A DNA stretch of 64,000 bases from NCBI RefSeq assembly GCF_900091445.1, contig NZ_LT607733.1, forward strand, positions 6,103,001-6,167,000, written 5' to 3'. Numbering within the stretch: the first letter of the stretch is position 1; every line of letters starts with the position of its first letter. A program made the translations under genes and the position numbers. Below are positions 26,059 through 35,171 of this stretch, piece by piece. The notes below the pieces were generated by a model that saw nothing but the letters and a program-made list of their open reading frames with translations, was not told the origin of the DNA and made no database searches. This DNA comes from Micromonospora echinofusca (lineage in GTDB: Bacteria; Actinomycetota; Actinomycetes; Mycobacteriales; Micromonosporaceae).

Positions 26059-27435
26059 ATGGAGTCGGAAGATGAACGAGCCGCTTGCGGACCCGCGAGT
26101 CAGACCATGACCGAGGTCGCCATGCCCCTCGCGCCGCTCGGGTCCGACACCGCCGCCGATCGGCCCTTTTCCGAACTGCTCCGCCGCCAGCGGATCCGGG
26201 CCGGGCTCACCCAGCGGGCGCTCGCGGACCTGTCCACGGTCAGCGCCCGGGCCATTCGCGACCTGGAGGCGGGTCGGGCCAACGCCCGTACCCAGACCAT
26301 CCATCTGCTCGTCGACGGCCTGCGGTTGCAGGGCGTGGCCCGCGAGGAGTTCATCCGGGCCAGCCTCAGTGGCCGCCGCACCGGCCCCTTCGATCTCGAC
26401 GGCACGGCGGCGGCGCCGGGTGCGATCGGTGCCCTGCACGGCCGCGACGCCGAGGTCGGCGCCCTGGTCAAGATGCTGTCTTCCGGCAGCCGGCGGATGG
26501 TCTCGCTCTCCGGGCTGCCCGGGGTGGGAAAGTCCCGGATGGCCGCGGAGATCGCGGCCCGGGTGGGCTGCGGACACGACTGGCCGGTGCTCTGGCTCGG
26601 CACGGAACTGCCGGGCGCCGGACCCACGCTCGAGCCGGCACCGCGCTCGCTGCGGGCGCTGCTCGACGAGTCAGCGCAGGACGCGATCGCCCACCTGCGC
26701 CGGCTCGTCGGCCGGCACCGGGCGGTGCTGGTACTCGACGGCGTGCCGGAGGCCACCCTCGCCGCCGGGGTGGCGGACCTGTTGTCGTACTGCCCCGGGC
26801 TGCGGCTGATCAGCACGTCGCGTGCCCCCTGGCACGTGCCGGGGGTGCAGGCGGCGGTGGTCTCGCCCCTGGCCACGCCGGGTCCCGAAGGGCCAGCCGG
26901 CTACCGCCCGGAGACGCTCGCCGAGGTGCCGTCGGTGCGGTTGTTCGTCGAACGGCTCGGCGAGGTACGGCCCGGCTTCACCCTCGACCGGGCGAACGCG
27001 GGTGCCGTCGCCGCGCTCTGCCGGCGGCTGGACGGCCTGCCGCTGGCCTTGGAGGTGGCCGCGTGCCAGGGCCGGGTGCTCAGCGTGCATCAGCTGACCC
27101 AACTGCCAGTGCCCGAGTTGCTCGACCTGGGCGTGCCGGCCCGCGGCGACGAGCGACCGCGGACACTGGGCGGGCTGCTCGGCGCGACCGTGGCCCGGCT
27201 GAGCGACGGTCAGCGAGCGCTGCTGCGGGAACTTGTGCGCCACGACCGGGCGTGGACCGTGCCGGAGGTGGCCGCCGTGGCCCGCTGCCCGTTGGGCGAG
27301 ACGGTCGGCGCACTGGACGTGCTCGTCGGCCGCGGACTGGTCCGGACGTCACACGGCGAACCGGCGGACGGGCTGCGGGTGCCCAACCTGCTGCGGACGT
27401 ACCTGCGGCGCGAGCTCGCGGCCGGGCGATCATGA
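26059..27435 (+). CDS. XRE-type HTH regulator with NB-ARC ATPase domain
   Basis: The product (about 458 aa) starts with a helix-turn-helix (FSELLRRQRIRAGLTQRALA, then SARAIRDLEAGRANARTQ) at residues 37-90. An NB-ARC ATPase follows, with Walker A LSGLPGVGKSRMAAEIAA, Walker B HRAVLVLDGVPE and the GLPLALEVAA motif (about residue 338). The end of the protein is a winged-helix-like region, without the long TPR domain of AfsR-type proteins. The ORF extends to a TTG at 26029, but that lies in a promoter-like motif; I use ATG 26059, while ATG 26107 is possible. It probably controls this island. Confidence 0.8.
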   Translation: MESEDERAACGPASQTMTEVAMPLAPLGSDTAADRPFSELLRRQRIRAGLTQRALADLSTVSARAIRDLEAGRANARTQTIHLLVDGLRLQGVAREEFIRASLSGRRTGPFDLDGTAAAPGAIGALHGRDAEVGALVKMLSSGSRRMVSLSGLPGVGKSRMAAEIAARVGCGHDWPVLWLGTELPGAGPTLEPAPRSLRALLDESAQDAIAHLRRLVGRHRAVLVLDGVPEATLAAGVADLLSYCPGLRLISTSRAPWHVPGVQAAVVSPLATPGPEGPAGYRPETLAEVPSVRLFVERLGEVRPGFTLDRANAGAVAALCRRLDGLPLALEVAACQGRVLSVHQLTQLPVPELLDLGVPARGDERPRTLGGLLGATVARLSDGQRALLRELVRHDRAWTVPEVAAVARCPLGETVGALDVLVGRGLVRTSHGEPADGLRVPNLLRTYLRRELAAGRS

Positions 27436-27451
27436 GCCGGCGGGCAGTCGG

Positions 27452-28801
27452 TCACGACCCGACGGGCAGCGGAGTGCACCCTGCGGCGCCGGCGTACAGG
27501 TCCAGCCGTCGGTGGACATTGTCGCGCAGCGCGGGGCAGGGTGGCATGCCCTCCCGCCACAGCTTCGGGCACGCGCCACCGCAGACCGGCAGGATCGCGC
27601 AGTCCCGGCACGCGGTGGCGCCCGCGTCCACCGTGTCGTACCAGTCGTCGAACGCTCCGGTCGGCCGCAGCTCCGCCGGGTCTAGAGTGGAGAGCCGGCC
27701 CAGATGATCATCGCTGACACCCGGCACCAACGGCTGTTCGGTGCAGCTGTAGATCCGCCCGTCCGGCGCGGCGACCTCGCTGTGCCGGGTGGTGGCGGCG
27801 CAGACCACCGGCCGCGGCGCGGACGGCAGGAGCGAGAACCGCAGCCCGTGCCGCCGGTACGCGGCGAACCAGGCCAGCTCCGCGTCCGCCATCGCCCGCC
27901 GGGACACCGCCATGTCCGTGACGTCATTGCCCCACGAGTGGATCGGCGCCGGGTAACAGACCACCCGGTCGTGGGCCAGCCCGGCGCCGGCCAGCGCGGC
28001 GGCGAACGGCTCGGCCAGCTCGGCGTTGTGTACGCCCACATTGGTCCGCACCACGAACCGCAGCCCGGCGAGCTCGGGCTCGGCCAGCGCCGCGGCGAGC
28101 ACCCCGACGATCTGGTGGAAGGAACCGCCGCCGCGCTTGAGTGGTCGGCCCGCGTCGTGCGCCGCGGCCGGTCCGTCGAGAGTGACCTCGATCCGCTCCA
28201 CCCGGCACTCCCCGTGCAGGGTGCGCAGCTTACGCACGTCCAGCAACACGCCGTTGGTGACCAGCCGCGCCGAGTACCGCACACCCGCCGCGTCGGCGCT
28301 CGCCGTGAAGCTGCGGGAGAGGTCGCGCAGGACCGCGTACGCCATCAGCGGCTCGCCGCCGAACCAGCGCACCGCGAGTGCGTCGTACCGGCCGGAGCCA
28401 ACCGCGCGGTCCGCCCGCTCGGTCAGCGCGGCGCGATGCCCACTGTGCAGGAGGCTCCGCTCGTGGCGCTGCCCGCAGTAGCCGCAACCCATGTTGCAGT
28501 ACGCGCTGGGCATGACCACGAACTCACGGATGCGCCGGTCCCGGGCTGCGGCACGGCTGGCGGCGAGCACCTCGGCGGCCTCGTCACGCTGGGCATCGAC
28601 GAGCAGCCCGGCGGCGGTGAGGCGCTGTTCGCGGTCCCCGTCCCCCGGGCCCGGTTGCCGGCCGTCGAGCCGGGCCGCGGTGTCGAGGTCGGCGAGGAAG
28701 ACCCGGGCGGTCGTGGTCAGCCACACGGGGCGTACCAGACGGCCGGACGGGTGGCGGAAGGTGGTAGCGCCTACGACGACGTATCGACTGGGTCGCAGCA
28801 C
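27452..28801 (-). CDS. Second radical SAM/SPASM peptide maturase
   Basis: This 449-aa enzyme has the cluster motif CNMGCGYC (Cys102, Cys106, Cys109), then VRWFGGEPLMAY (the GGEP motif) and VTLDG. The SPASM part holds CAATTRHSE, YSCTEQ, CRDCAILPVCGGACPKL and a later Cys in GMPPCPAL. The first 95 residues resemble a PqqD-like leader-binding domain (VFLADLDTAARL, then LTAAGLLVDAQRDEAAEVLA), so no separate recognition protein is needed. A small Cys-ended peptide starts 8 bases upstream on the same strand. It differs from the enzyme at 14841-16316 in spacing and in its fused N-terminal domain. It lies tail to tail with the NB-ARC gene. Confidence 0.9.
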   Translation of the reverse strand: MLRPSRYVVVGATTFRHPSGRLVRPVWLTTTARVFLADLDTAARLDGRQPGPGDGDREQRLTAAGLLVDAQRDEAAEVLAASRAAARDRRIREFVVMPSAYCNMGCGYCGQRHERSLLHSGHRAALTERADRAVGSGRYDALAVRWFGGEPLMAYAVLRDLSRSFTASADAAGVRYSARLVTNGVLLDVRKLRTLHGECRVERIEVTLDGPAAAHDAGRPLKRGGGSFHQIVGVLAAALAEPELAGLRFVVRTNVGVHNAELAEPFAAALAGAGLAHDRVVCYPAPIHSWGNDVTDMAVSRRAMADAELAWFAAYRRHGLRFSLLPSAPRPVVCAATTRHSEVAAPDGRIYSCTEQPLVPGVSDDHLGRLSTLDPAELRPTGAFDDWYDTVDAGATACRDCAILPVCGGACPKLWREGMPPCPALRDNVHRRLDLYAGAAGCTPLPVGS

Positions 28802-28808
28802 GGGACGC

Positions 28809-29042
28809 TCAGCACTCGGAACAACCTCCGTTGACGCTGACTATGCCGTTGTCAAGGCCGGTGGGGGTGTAGGTGATCTCCTCCAGCAGCACCTGGGACT
28901 CGTGCGGGGCTGCAGAGAGGGCCAGCATCAGGTGCGTCGCCGCGTGCTCGGCCAGGTCTGCCGCATGCAGAAGGAGCCAGGATTCGAACAGCAAAGTGCC
29001 ACCCCTGATCCTAGATTGTGGGACGTGTCGACTATCCAACAT
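28809..29042 (-). CDS. Candidate RiPP precursor ending CSEC
   Basis: The open frame allows up to 77 aa from ATG 29042. A TTG at 28994 with an AGGGGTGG ribosome site gives 61 aa, and ATG 28928 gives 39. The middle is helical (LLHAADLAEHAATHLMLALS) and the tail ends TGLDNGIVSVNGGCSEC, with two Cys residues only at the end. It is the first gene before the radical SAM enzyme on the same strand, with an 8-base gap. Size, helical leader and Cys-ended tail fit a precursor. It does not share the leader of the other two peptides. It is hypothetical until peptide data exist. Confidence 0.6.
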   Translation of the reverse strand: MLDSRHVPQSRIRGGTLLFESWLLLHAADLAEHAATHLMLALSAAPHESQVLLEEITYTPTGLDNGIVSVNGGCSEC

Positions 29043-29159
29043 CCAAATCTTGCCAGATGACCAAGTAAAGTCAAGCGGTCAAGAGGTGCCCGGCGTCCAG
29101 ATTCCTTTGGGCGTACCACTATGATCTTCAAACCGCATCTAGTTGAAGGGGATGAAGCC

Positions 29160-29777
29160 ATGGCCGCGGCCCCTCGCGTCGTCTCAGACGTCCAGACCCT
29201 CAAGGCGCTCGCCGATCCGGCCCGCCTGGCGATCCTGGAACTGATGATGGGCGACTACGCGCGCTCCTGGACCGCGAAGGAACTCGCCGCCGAGATCCAG
29301 ATGCCACCCAAGAAGCTCTACTACCACCTCGGCCTGCTGGAACAGCGCGGGCTGCTGGAGGTGCGCGCCACCCAGGTCGTCAACGGCATCATCGAGAAGC
29401 ACTACGGCGCCGGGCAGCGCAGCATCACGTTCCAGCGCGGCTCCGGCGCGGCCGAGGCGGTGGAACTGGCACCGGACACCGCCGAGGAGATGGGCCAGGT
29501 GGTGACCACCCTCTTCGACACGGTGCACGCCGACATCCTGGCCGGCCTGCGCTCCGGCGCGACCGTGATGCACCGCGAGGCGCCAGACGCCAAGCGGGTG
29601 GTGGTCAGTTACGCGACAGCGGGCATGCCGCCGACGCGGGCGGGCGAGTTCCGCGCCGCGTTGCTGTCTGTGGTGGAACAGTTCCAGGCCGCCGCGGTGC
29701 CGGGCGAGCCCCGGTTCGAACTGCTCGTGGCGATCGCACCGCAGTCCGACACCGCGTCCGCCACGCCGCCTGGCTGA
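29160..29777 (+). CDS. ArsR-type winged-helix regulator
   Basis: I use ATG 29160, after AAGGGG; an earlier ATG at 29121 lacks a ribosome site. The roughly 205-aa protein has QTLKALADPARLAILELMMG, WTAKELAAEIQMPPKKLYYH and LGLLEQRGLLEVRAT, a winged helix of the ArsR type with KKLYYH recognition residues. The longer C-terminal part (EKHYGAGQRSITFQRG onward) is typical of actinobacterial proteins with an effector domain. It lies divergent from the second radical SAM peptide gene and tail to tail with the ABC genes. It may regulate either side. Confidence 0.8.
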   Translation: MAAAPRVVSDVQTLKALADPARLAILELMMGDYARSWTAKELAAEIQMPPKKLYYHLGLLEQRGLLEVRATQVVNGIIEKHYGAGQRSITFQRGSGAAEAVELAPDTAEEMGQVVTTLFDTVHADILAGLRSGATVMHREAPDAKRVVVSYATAGMPPTRAGEFRAALLSVVEQFQAAAVPGEPRFELLVAIAPQSDTASATPPG

Positions 29778-29802
29778 CCCGGTCGGTGACCCCCAAAGGT
29801 CG

Positions 29803-31569
29803 TCAGTCCCCACCCAGGTAGCCCTCGCGCTGCGCGTCGTACAATCTCGCGTACAGGGGCACGGCGAGCAACTGCTCGTGCGGACCCACCCCGGCCACCC
29901 GGCCCTCGTGCAGCAGGACCACCTCGTCGGACGCGGACGCGAGCGACATCCGGTGGGTGACCACGACGACGATCCCGGCCCGCTCCCGCGCGACGGCGCG
30001 TGCCCGCGACATGAGCCGGTCGAGCAGCATCTCCTCGGCGATCGGGTCGATGGCGGCGGTCGGCTCGTCGAAGAGCAGCAGAGCGGCATCCGACCGCAGG
30101 AAGCCCCTGGCCAGTGCCACGCGCTGCCACTGTCCGCCGGAGAGGCGGCGCCCGTTCGTCAGGGTGGCGCCCAACGGCAGCCCGAGGCCGTGCTCCCTGA
30201 CGAGCTGCCCCAGGCCCGCGCTCTCCACCGCGTCTTCGACGTCGGTGTCGGTGAACCGGTCGTCGCCGAGCCGCACCGCGTCGCCAAGCTCGAACTCCAG
30301 CTCGGCAAAGTCCTGGGTGATGTAGGTGGTGTCGACAGTCCGCCCCGGCGCCCGGCCCTGGTCGGCCGCCCCCGCACCGACCAGCCGGATCTCCCCGGAC
30401 GAGGGGGCGATCAGGCCGCTCAGCAGGCTCACGAGGGTCGTCTTCCCGCTCCCGTTCGCGCCCACGAGGGCGTAGATGCGGCCCTCGACGAGCCGGAGGG
30501 AGACGCCCTCGACCGCCGCGGTGGCGGCTCCGGGATAGCGGTAGGAGACGTCGTGCAGCTCGATCGCGGAGACCTCGCCCGCCGGGCTGTCCTCGACCGG
30601 GTCGCGGCGCAGCCGCCCGCGCACCCGGTCGAGGGAGCGGACCACGCGGACCGAGTCCGCGCAGGACGCCAGATAGCGCGCCAGGGCGCCGACCAGCGAC
30701 GTGGTCGTCGAGAGCAGCAGCAGCGAGGCCAGCGTCGTCGCCATGCCCACGGTGCCGTCCGCGAGCGCGTGGACGAGGCCCGCCACTCCGACGGCGAGCG
30801 CCGCACTCGTCAGGACGACCCCGAGCATCGTCCACCGGGCACCCCGCCACAGGCCGGCGGTCCGCGTCGCCTCCGCCGCCGTGGCCGAGGCGCGGTGCGC
30901 TGCCAGGAGGTACTCGCTCCCCCGGGACAGGACCAGCTCGTCGGTGTACTTCTCGTCCATGCCGATGCTCGCCAGTTCGCCGCTGACCCGCGCGTTCTCC
31001 GCGGCCGCCCGCTGGGCTGCCCCGACGGCCGCGTCGCGCCGCCGGACGCACAGGTACGCGCCCACGGCGGCGAGCGGCATGAGCAGGAGCCACGGAGTCG
31101 CCAGCACCGTGATGACCACGGTCATGGCCAACCGGACGGTCGTGCCGAGGATGAGACCGACGACGTCGGCGCCCTCGGTGAGCCGCGCCTGCTCGGAGCG
31201 CACGATCTGCAGGTCGTCGACGAAGGGCCGCTCCGAGAAGTGCTCGGTCGACCTGGCGTCGTAGAGCGCGCGCTGCACGTCCTCGTCGATGAGCCGGTTC
31301 GTCCGGTCGATCAGCACAGCGGAGACGGCGAGCGAGTAGCGGCCGAGCAGCACCTGCGCCACCAGGGCCACACAGGCCAGGCCCAGGAATGGCACCCCCG
31401 CCGCGGGCTCCCCCGCGGCCCAGAGGGCCACCATGATCGCGATCGCGACCGACGCGGCGACGGTGGCGACGGGTCGTACCGTGAACGCCACGAGGGTGAC
31501 CCAGGCGGCACGCCGATCCGCCCGGATGGACAGGCCCAGAAGCTCGCGGAGCGCGGCCCGGAAGGTCAT
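29803..31569 (-). CDS. ABC transporter, fused membrane and ATPase domains (second)
   Basis: This 588-aa protein has an N-terminal six-helix membrane domain (VTLVAFTVRPVATVAASVAI and others) and a C-terminal ATPase with Walker A ALVGANGSGKTTLVSLL, signature LSGGQWQRVALARGFL, Walker B LLLFDEPTAAIDP and H-loop VTHRMSLAS. It starts at ATG 31569, overlapping the previous ABC gene by four bases (ATGA). The pair is likely a heterodimeric exporter of the PKS/NRPS product. A longer frame that includes out-of-phase sequence of the upstream gene exists and is not real. Confidence 0.88.
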   Translation of the reverse strand: MTFRAALRELLGLSIRADRRAAWVTLVAFTVRPVATVAASVAIAIMVALWAAGEPAAGVPFLGLACVALVAQVLLGRYSLAVSAVLIDRTNRLIDEDVQRALYDARSTEHFSERPFVDDLQIVRSEQARLTEGADVVGLILGTTVRLAMTVVITVLATPWLLLMPLAAVGAYLCVRRRDAAVGAAQRAAAENARVSGELASIGMDEKYTDELVLSRGSEYLLAAHRASATAAEATRTAGLWRGARWTMLGVVLTSAALAVGVAGLVHALADGTVGMATTLASLLLLSTTTSLVGALARYLASCADSVRVVRSLDRVRGRLRRDPVEDSPAGEVSAIELHDVSYRYPGAATAAVEGVSLRLVEGRIYALVGANGSGKTTLVSLLSGLIAPSSGEIRLVGAGAADQGRAPGRTVDTTYITQDFAELEFELGDAVRLGDDRFTDTDVEDAVESAGLGQLVREHGLGLPLGATLTNGRRLSGGQWQRVALARGFLRSDAALLLFDEPTAAIDPIAEEMLLDRLMSRARAVARERAGIVVVVTHRMSLASASDEVVLLHEGRVAGVGPHEQLLAVPLYARLYDAQREGYLGGD

Positions 31570-33374
31570 CTGGCCACGCCCCCCTCGCTCGGCGTCCGGT
31601 AGCGGTCGGCCTGCGAGCGGAACATCCGCGCGTACGTCCCGTCGTCGTGCATGAGCGTCGCGTGCGTCCCGCGTTCGGCGATCGTGCCGTCGTGGAGCAC
31701 CAGGATCTCGGCCGCTCGTCGGACGCCCGCGAAGCGGTGCGACACCATCACCGTCGTCCGGCCGGGGCCCGCGAGTTCGCCGAGCTGGGCGAAGAACCGC
31801 GCCTCGGCCTGCGCGTCGAGCGCCGCCGTCGGCTCGTCCAGCACCAGCACGCGCCGATCGTCGTCCACCATGCCCGCGAGCGCGCGCGCCGTCGCGAGGC
31901 GTTGCCACTGCCCGCCGGAGAGGCCGGTCCCCGCGCCCATCGCCGCCGTGAGGCGTGGTGCTCCCGGCACGAACAGCTCCGGATCGAGGTCGTCGAGCAG
32001 GGCCCGCACCCGCGGTTCGCGCACGGCCGCACTCTCCGCGCGGCCCAACGTCACGTTGTCGTACGCCGAGGCCGGGTAGCGGACGTACTGCTGGCCGAGG
32101 AACGCGAACGAGTCGCGCCAGGCGACACGCAGCGCCTCGGACGACACCTCGACCCCGTCGCAGAGGATCCGTCCCGAACTGGGCGCGAGCAGCCCGACGA
32201 GCAGCTTCAGCAGGGTGGACTTCCCCGCTCCGTTCGCGCCGACGATCGCCAGGCTGCGCCCGAGTTCCACCTCGAAGCTCAGCTCCGAGAACACCGGCTC
32301 GGCCGCACCGGGATAGCGGAACGTGACCCGTTCGAACTGGATCCTGCTGCCCGGCCCCGCTCGGGGAGCACTCCAGCCGGTGCCGACCGGACGCGGGTGT
32401 GCCGTCGTCGTCGCGAGCCGGACCCGGTCGAAGACCTCCACGCCCATCGACGAGTAGACCACGTCCATGGTGACGCCGAAGACGAGCATCAACGCGACCA
32501 ACGAGGACACGCCCATCACCACCTGGGCGGGCGCCAGGCCGGCCCGCATCAGCACGAACAGCGCGAACGCCATCGCGACCACCGCGAGGACCGACGCCGC
32601 CAGCAGCGGCGGGCCGATGCGCGTGGCCGGACGGGCACCGTGAGCGGCCTCGCGGAACCTGCTGATCACCCAGTCGGTCGCGCGGAAGACGATCACCTCG
32701 CGGGCCGTGCGGCGGTGGAACGCCAGACCCGCGAGGTACACCGCGCGCGCACTCGCCTCGTCCGCCGAATACGCCGCCGACTGCTCGGCCGTGTAGTCCT
32801 TCTCCATCGTCACGGACAGCACGACGAACGCGACCAGGACCGGGACGCCCGCGAGCGGCTCCACGAACACGAGCACGAGTCCAGGGATCACCGCCTGCGC
32901 ACGCAGCAGCAGGTAACGCACCGTCGACACCACGAGCCGCCGCATCGGCGGCGCGGAGCTGACGGCATCCAGCGCCTCCCGGAGAGCCCACGAACCCGCA
33001 CCGGGGTCGGACAGGCGGGCTCGGATCAGGGCGCGCTCCGACTTCTCCTGTATCCGGCCCCCGTAGCGCTCCGCGAGGACGTCGATCACCACGTTGCAGA
33101 GCTGACCGACGACGAAGAGGACCACGAACGCCGCACCGGCCAGCACGACCGCTGACGAGCCGCTGGCCGCGCCTCCCACGACGAGACCGATCGCCACGAT
33201 CGACGCGGCCGGCACCGTCGCTGTCGCCAACAGGAGCAGGACGATGCCCAACGTGAACCCGGGGAGCAGCCGCCACCCCAGGGCGAAGAGGTTCAGCCGG
33301 AGCCGCCTGACCACCGTCGTGCCGACGCCTGGACGTGTCGGTGCCACCCGTCGCTCCGTCACCTGCTCATTCAA
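31566..33374 (-). CDS. ABC transporter, fused membrane and ATPase domains (first)
   Basis: This 602-aa protein has the membrane half (LLPGFTLGIVLLLLATATVP and later helices) and an ATPase with Walker A IVGANGAGKSTLLKLL, signature GLSGGQWQRLATARAL, Walker B VLVLDEPTAALD and H-loop MVSHRFAG. The signature LSGGQWQR is shared with the neighbouring gene, so both nucleotide sites look functional. The early translation start (MNEQVTERRVAPTRPG) lies 81 bases after the KS-ACP stop. It should form the exporter with the next gene. Confidence 0.88.
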   Translation of the reverse strand: MNEQVTERRVAPTRPGVGTTVVRRLRLNLFALGWRLLPGFTLGIVLLLLATATVPAASIVAIGLVVGGAASGSSAVVLAGAAFVVLFVVGQLCNVVIDVLAERYGGRIQEKSERALIRARLSDPGAGSWALREALDAVSSAPPMRRLVVSTVRYLLLRAQAVIPGLVLVFVEPLAGVPVLVAFVVLSVTMEKDYTAEQSAAYSADEASARAVYLAGLAFHRRTAREVIVFRATDWVISRFREAAHGARPATRIGPPLLAASVLAVVAMAFALFVLMRAGLAPAQVVMGVSSLVALMLVFGVTMDVVYSSMGVEVFDRVRLATTTAHPRPVGTGWSAPRAGPGSRIQFERVTFRYPGAAEPVFSELSFEVELGRSLAIVGANGAGKSTLLKLLVGLLAPSSGRILCDGVEVSSEALRVAWRDSFAFLGQQYVRYPASAYDNVTLGRAESAAVREPRVRALLDDLDPELFVPGAPRLTAAMGAGTGLSGGQWQRLATARALAGMVDDDRRVLVLDEPTAALDAQAEARFFAQLGELAGPGRTTVMVSHRFAGVRRAAEILVLHDGTIAERGTHATLMHDDGTYARMFRSQADRYRTPSEGGVAR

Positions 33375-33455
33375 CGGTGACCTGCGATGGCCGCCGGCGG
33401 CGGCCTCCCCACCCGCCGACGAGCCGGCTGCCGCACCGTGGGTGTCCCGAAGCCC

Positions 33456-35171
33456 TCATTCGTCCAGTCCCTGCTCGACCATGTCCACGATCGCCTCCAC
33501 GGTCTCCGCCGTGAGCAGGTCCAGGACGTCCAGGACCACTCCCCACCGCTTGCCGATGAGGTTGACGACGGCGAGCAGGTCGACCGAGTCGATCCCGAAG
33601 TCGAGCAGCCCGACCACCATGAGTTGGTCGTCGTTGAGGTGAGCGAAGTCGCCGCGCTGCCGAAGCACCTCCACGAGCCCGCTGACGATCTCCTCCCGCC
33701 CGGGGCGGGGTCTCGTCCCGTCTTCCGGCCGGGCGACTCCACTCGCCTCGGCCTCGGCCGCCGCGCGCTGCGGGGCAGGCGCGGACGCCCGGCCCGCGAC
33801 GCCGCCGACGCCGATCGACAGGCGCTCCCGGCCAGGCACGTCGTGCCCGTCCCCGGGCCCGCCCGGCCGGGCACGTCCAGCGGAGAGCACCATGTGCACG
33901 CTCGTGCCGCTCGCCCCGAAGCCGCTGACGCCGACTCGCGCGGCATCCGTACGGAGCGGAACAGGACGGAACGACGGCTGGGCGATCCATTCGCGCGCGT
34001 CGGCGTTCAGTTCCTCGAAGTGCACCGTCGGCGGCATCCAGCCGCGCTTCAGCCCGAGCAGGACGTTCACGAGGGACGCGACGCCCGCAGCCGTGTCGAG
34101 GTGACCCAGCGCCGGCTTCACCGATCCCACGGGAAGGGCGTCCCGGCGCGTGCCGAACACCTCGTGGAGGGCGCCGAGTTCCACGATGTCGCCCACCGTC
34201 GTTCCCGTGCCGTGCCCTTCGACGTACGCGATGTCGTCCGGTCCTACGCACGCGTCGTCCATCGCCCGACGAATGACCCGTACCTGACCGTCGAACGCGG
34301 GCGCGGCATAACTGGCACGCTGCGCGCCGTCGCTGGCGGAGAAGATTCCCTCGATCACGCCGTGGATCGTGTCGCCGTCGGCGACGGCGTCGGCGTGGCG
34401 CCGAAGCACGAAGACGCCCCCGCCGCTACCGCCGACGGTGCCGTCGGCCCGGGAGTCGAACGCCCGGCACTCCCCGGTCGGCGACAGGATCCCGCCGCGC
34501 TCCCACTGGTAGCCCCGACGATCGGGGAAGTACAACGCCGCGGCGCCCGCGAGGACGGTGTCGACCCGGCCGCTGCGGAGCAGGAGCACCGCGTGCTCCA
34601 CCGCCGCGAGCGCCGTCGAGCAGGCCGTCTGGACATTCACGCTCGGACCGATCAGCCCGAGCCGGTAGGAGACCCGTCCGACGCAGTGGTCACTGCTGTT
34701 GCCGATGAGGATCTCCGGGAAGGCGAGCTGGTCCCGCAGGGTGAGGTCCCGCTGCAACCGCGTCGTGAAGTACGAGTCGAGCGACTGGCCCGAGTACAGA
34801 CCCATGCCGATGCCGCCGACCACGCCGATCTCGCGGCCACGAACGCTGTCGGGACTCATCCCCGCGTCGTGCAGCGCCCCGATGCAGCAGTCGAGGAAGA
34901 GCAGGTGCTGCGGATCGGTGATCGTCAGTTCATGTGGGGTCAGGCCAGCCAGGTGGCGTGCGGTGTCGGGCGTCCACGCCGCCCTGGCCGACCGCGCGAC
35001 GTAGCCTTCGCGGCCGAAGTCCGACTCGGCGACTCCCGCGGCGAGCATCTCGTCACGGGAGACATCCACGACGGCGCTCGTTCCCGACCGCAGGAACGAG
35101 TCGATCTCTACACGCTCACGTCCGGCAGGCAGACATGCGTCGTACCCGACGATGGCGATCTCGCCGCTCAC
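33456..35171 (-). CDS. Ketosynthase-ACP didomain protein
   Basis: The 571-aa protein starts at GTG 35171, overlapping the upstream stop (GTGA). The KS (residues 1-425) has VNVQTACSTALAAVEHAVLL with the catalytic Cys, VEGHGTGTTVGD and KPALGHLDTAAGVASLVNVL with the two His residues, and a normal N-terminus IAIVGYDACLPAG. The linker (about 430-480) is rich in Gly, Pro and Ala. The ACP (about 490-571) has LLDFGIDSVDLLAVV with the phosphopantetheine Ser. No acyltransferase is present between KS and ACP, so extender units must come from a trans-acting AT. Confidence 0.9.
   Translation of the reverse strand: MSGEIAIVGYDACLPAGRERVEIDSFLRSGTSAVVDVSRDEMLAAGVAESDFGREGYVARSARAAWTPDTARHLAGLTPHELTITDPQHLLFLDCCIGALHDAGMSPDSVRGREIGVVGGIGMGLYSGQSLDSYFTTRLQRDLTLRDQLAFPEILIGNSSDHCVGRVSYRLGLIGPSVNVQTACSTALAAVEHAVLLLRSGRVDTVLAGAAALYFPDRRGYQWERGGILSPTGECRAFDSRADGTVGGSGGGVFVLRRHADAVADGDTIHGVIEGIFSASDGAQRASYAAPAFDGQVRVIRRAMDDACVGPDDIAYVEGHGTGTTVGDIVELGALHEVFGTRRDALPVGSVKPALGHLDTAAGVASLVNVLLGLKRGWMPPTVHFEELNADAREWIAQPSFRPVPLRTDAARVGVSGFGASGTSVHMVLSAGRARPGGPGDGHDVPGRERLSIGVGGVAGRASAPAPQRAAAEAEASGVARPEDGTRPRPGREEIVSGLVEVLRQRGDFAHLNDDQLMVVGLLDFGIDSVDLLAVVNLIGKRWGVVLDVLDLLTAETVEAIVDMVEQGLDE

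Noticed and set aside
29803..33276. A 1157-aa minus-strand frame
   Set aside because: The N-terminal part is a low-complexity shadow of the other ABC gene; the real start is ATG 31569 with a four-base overlap.
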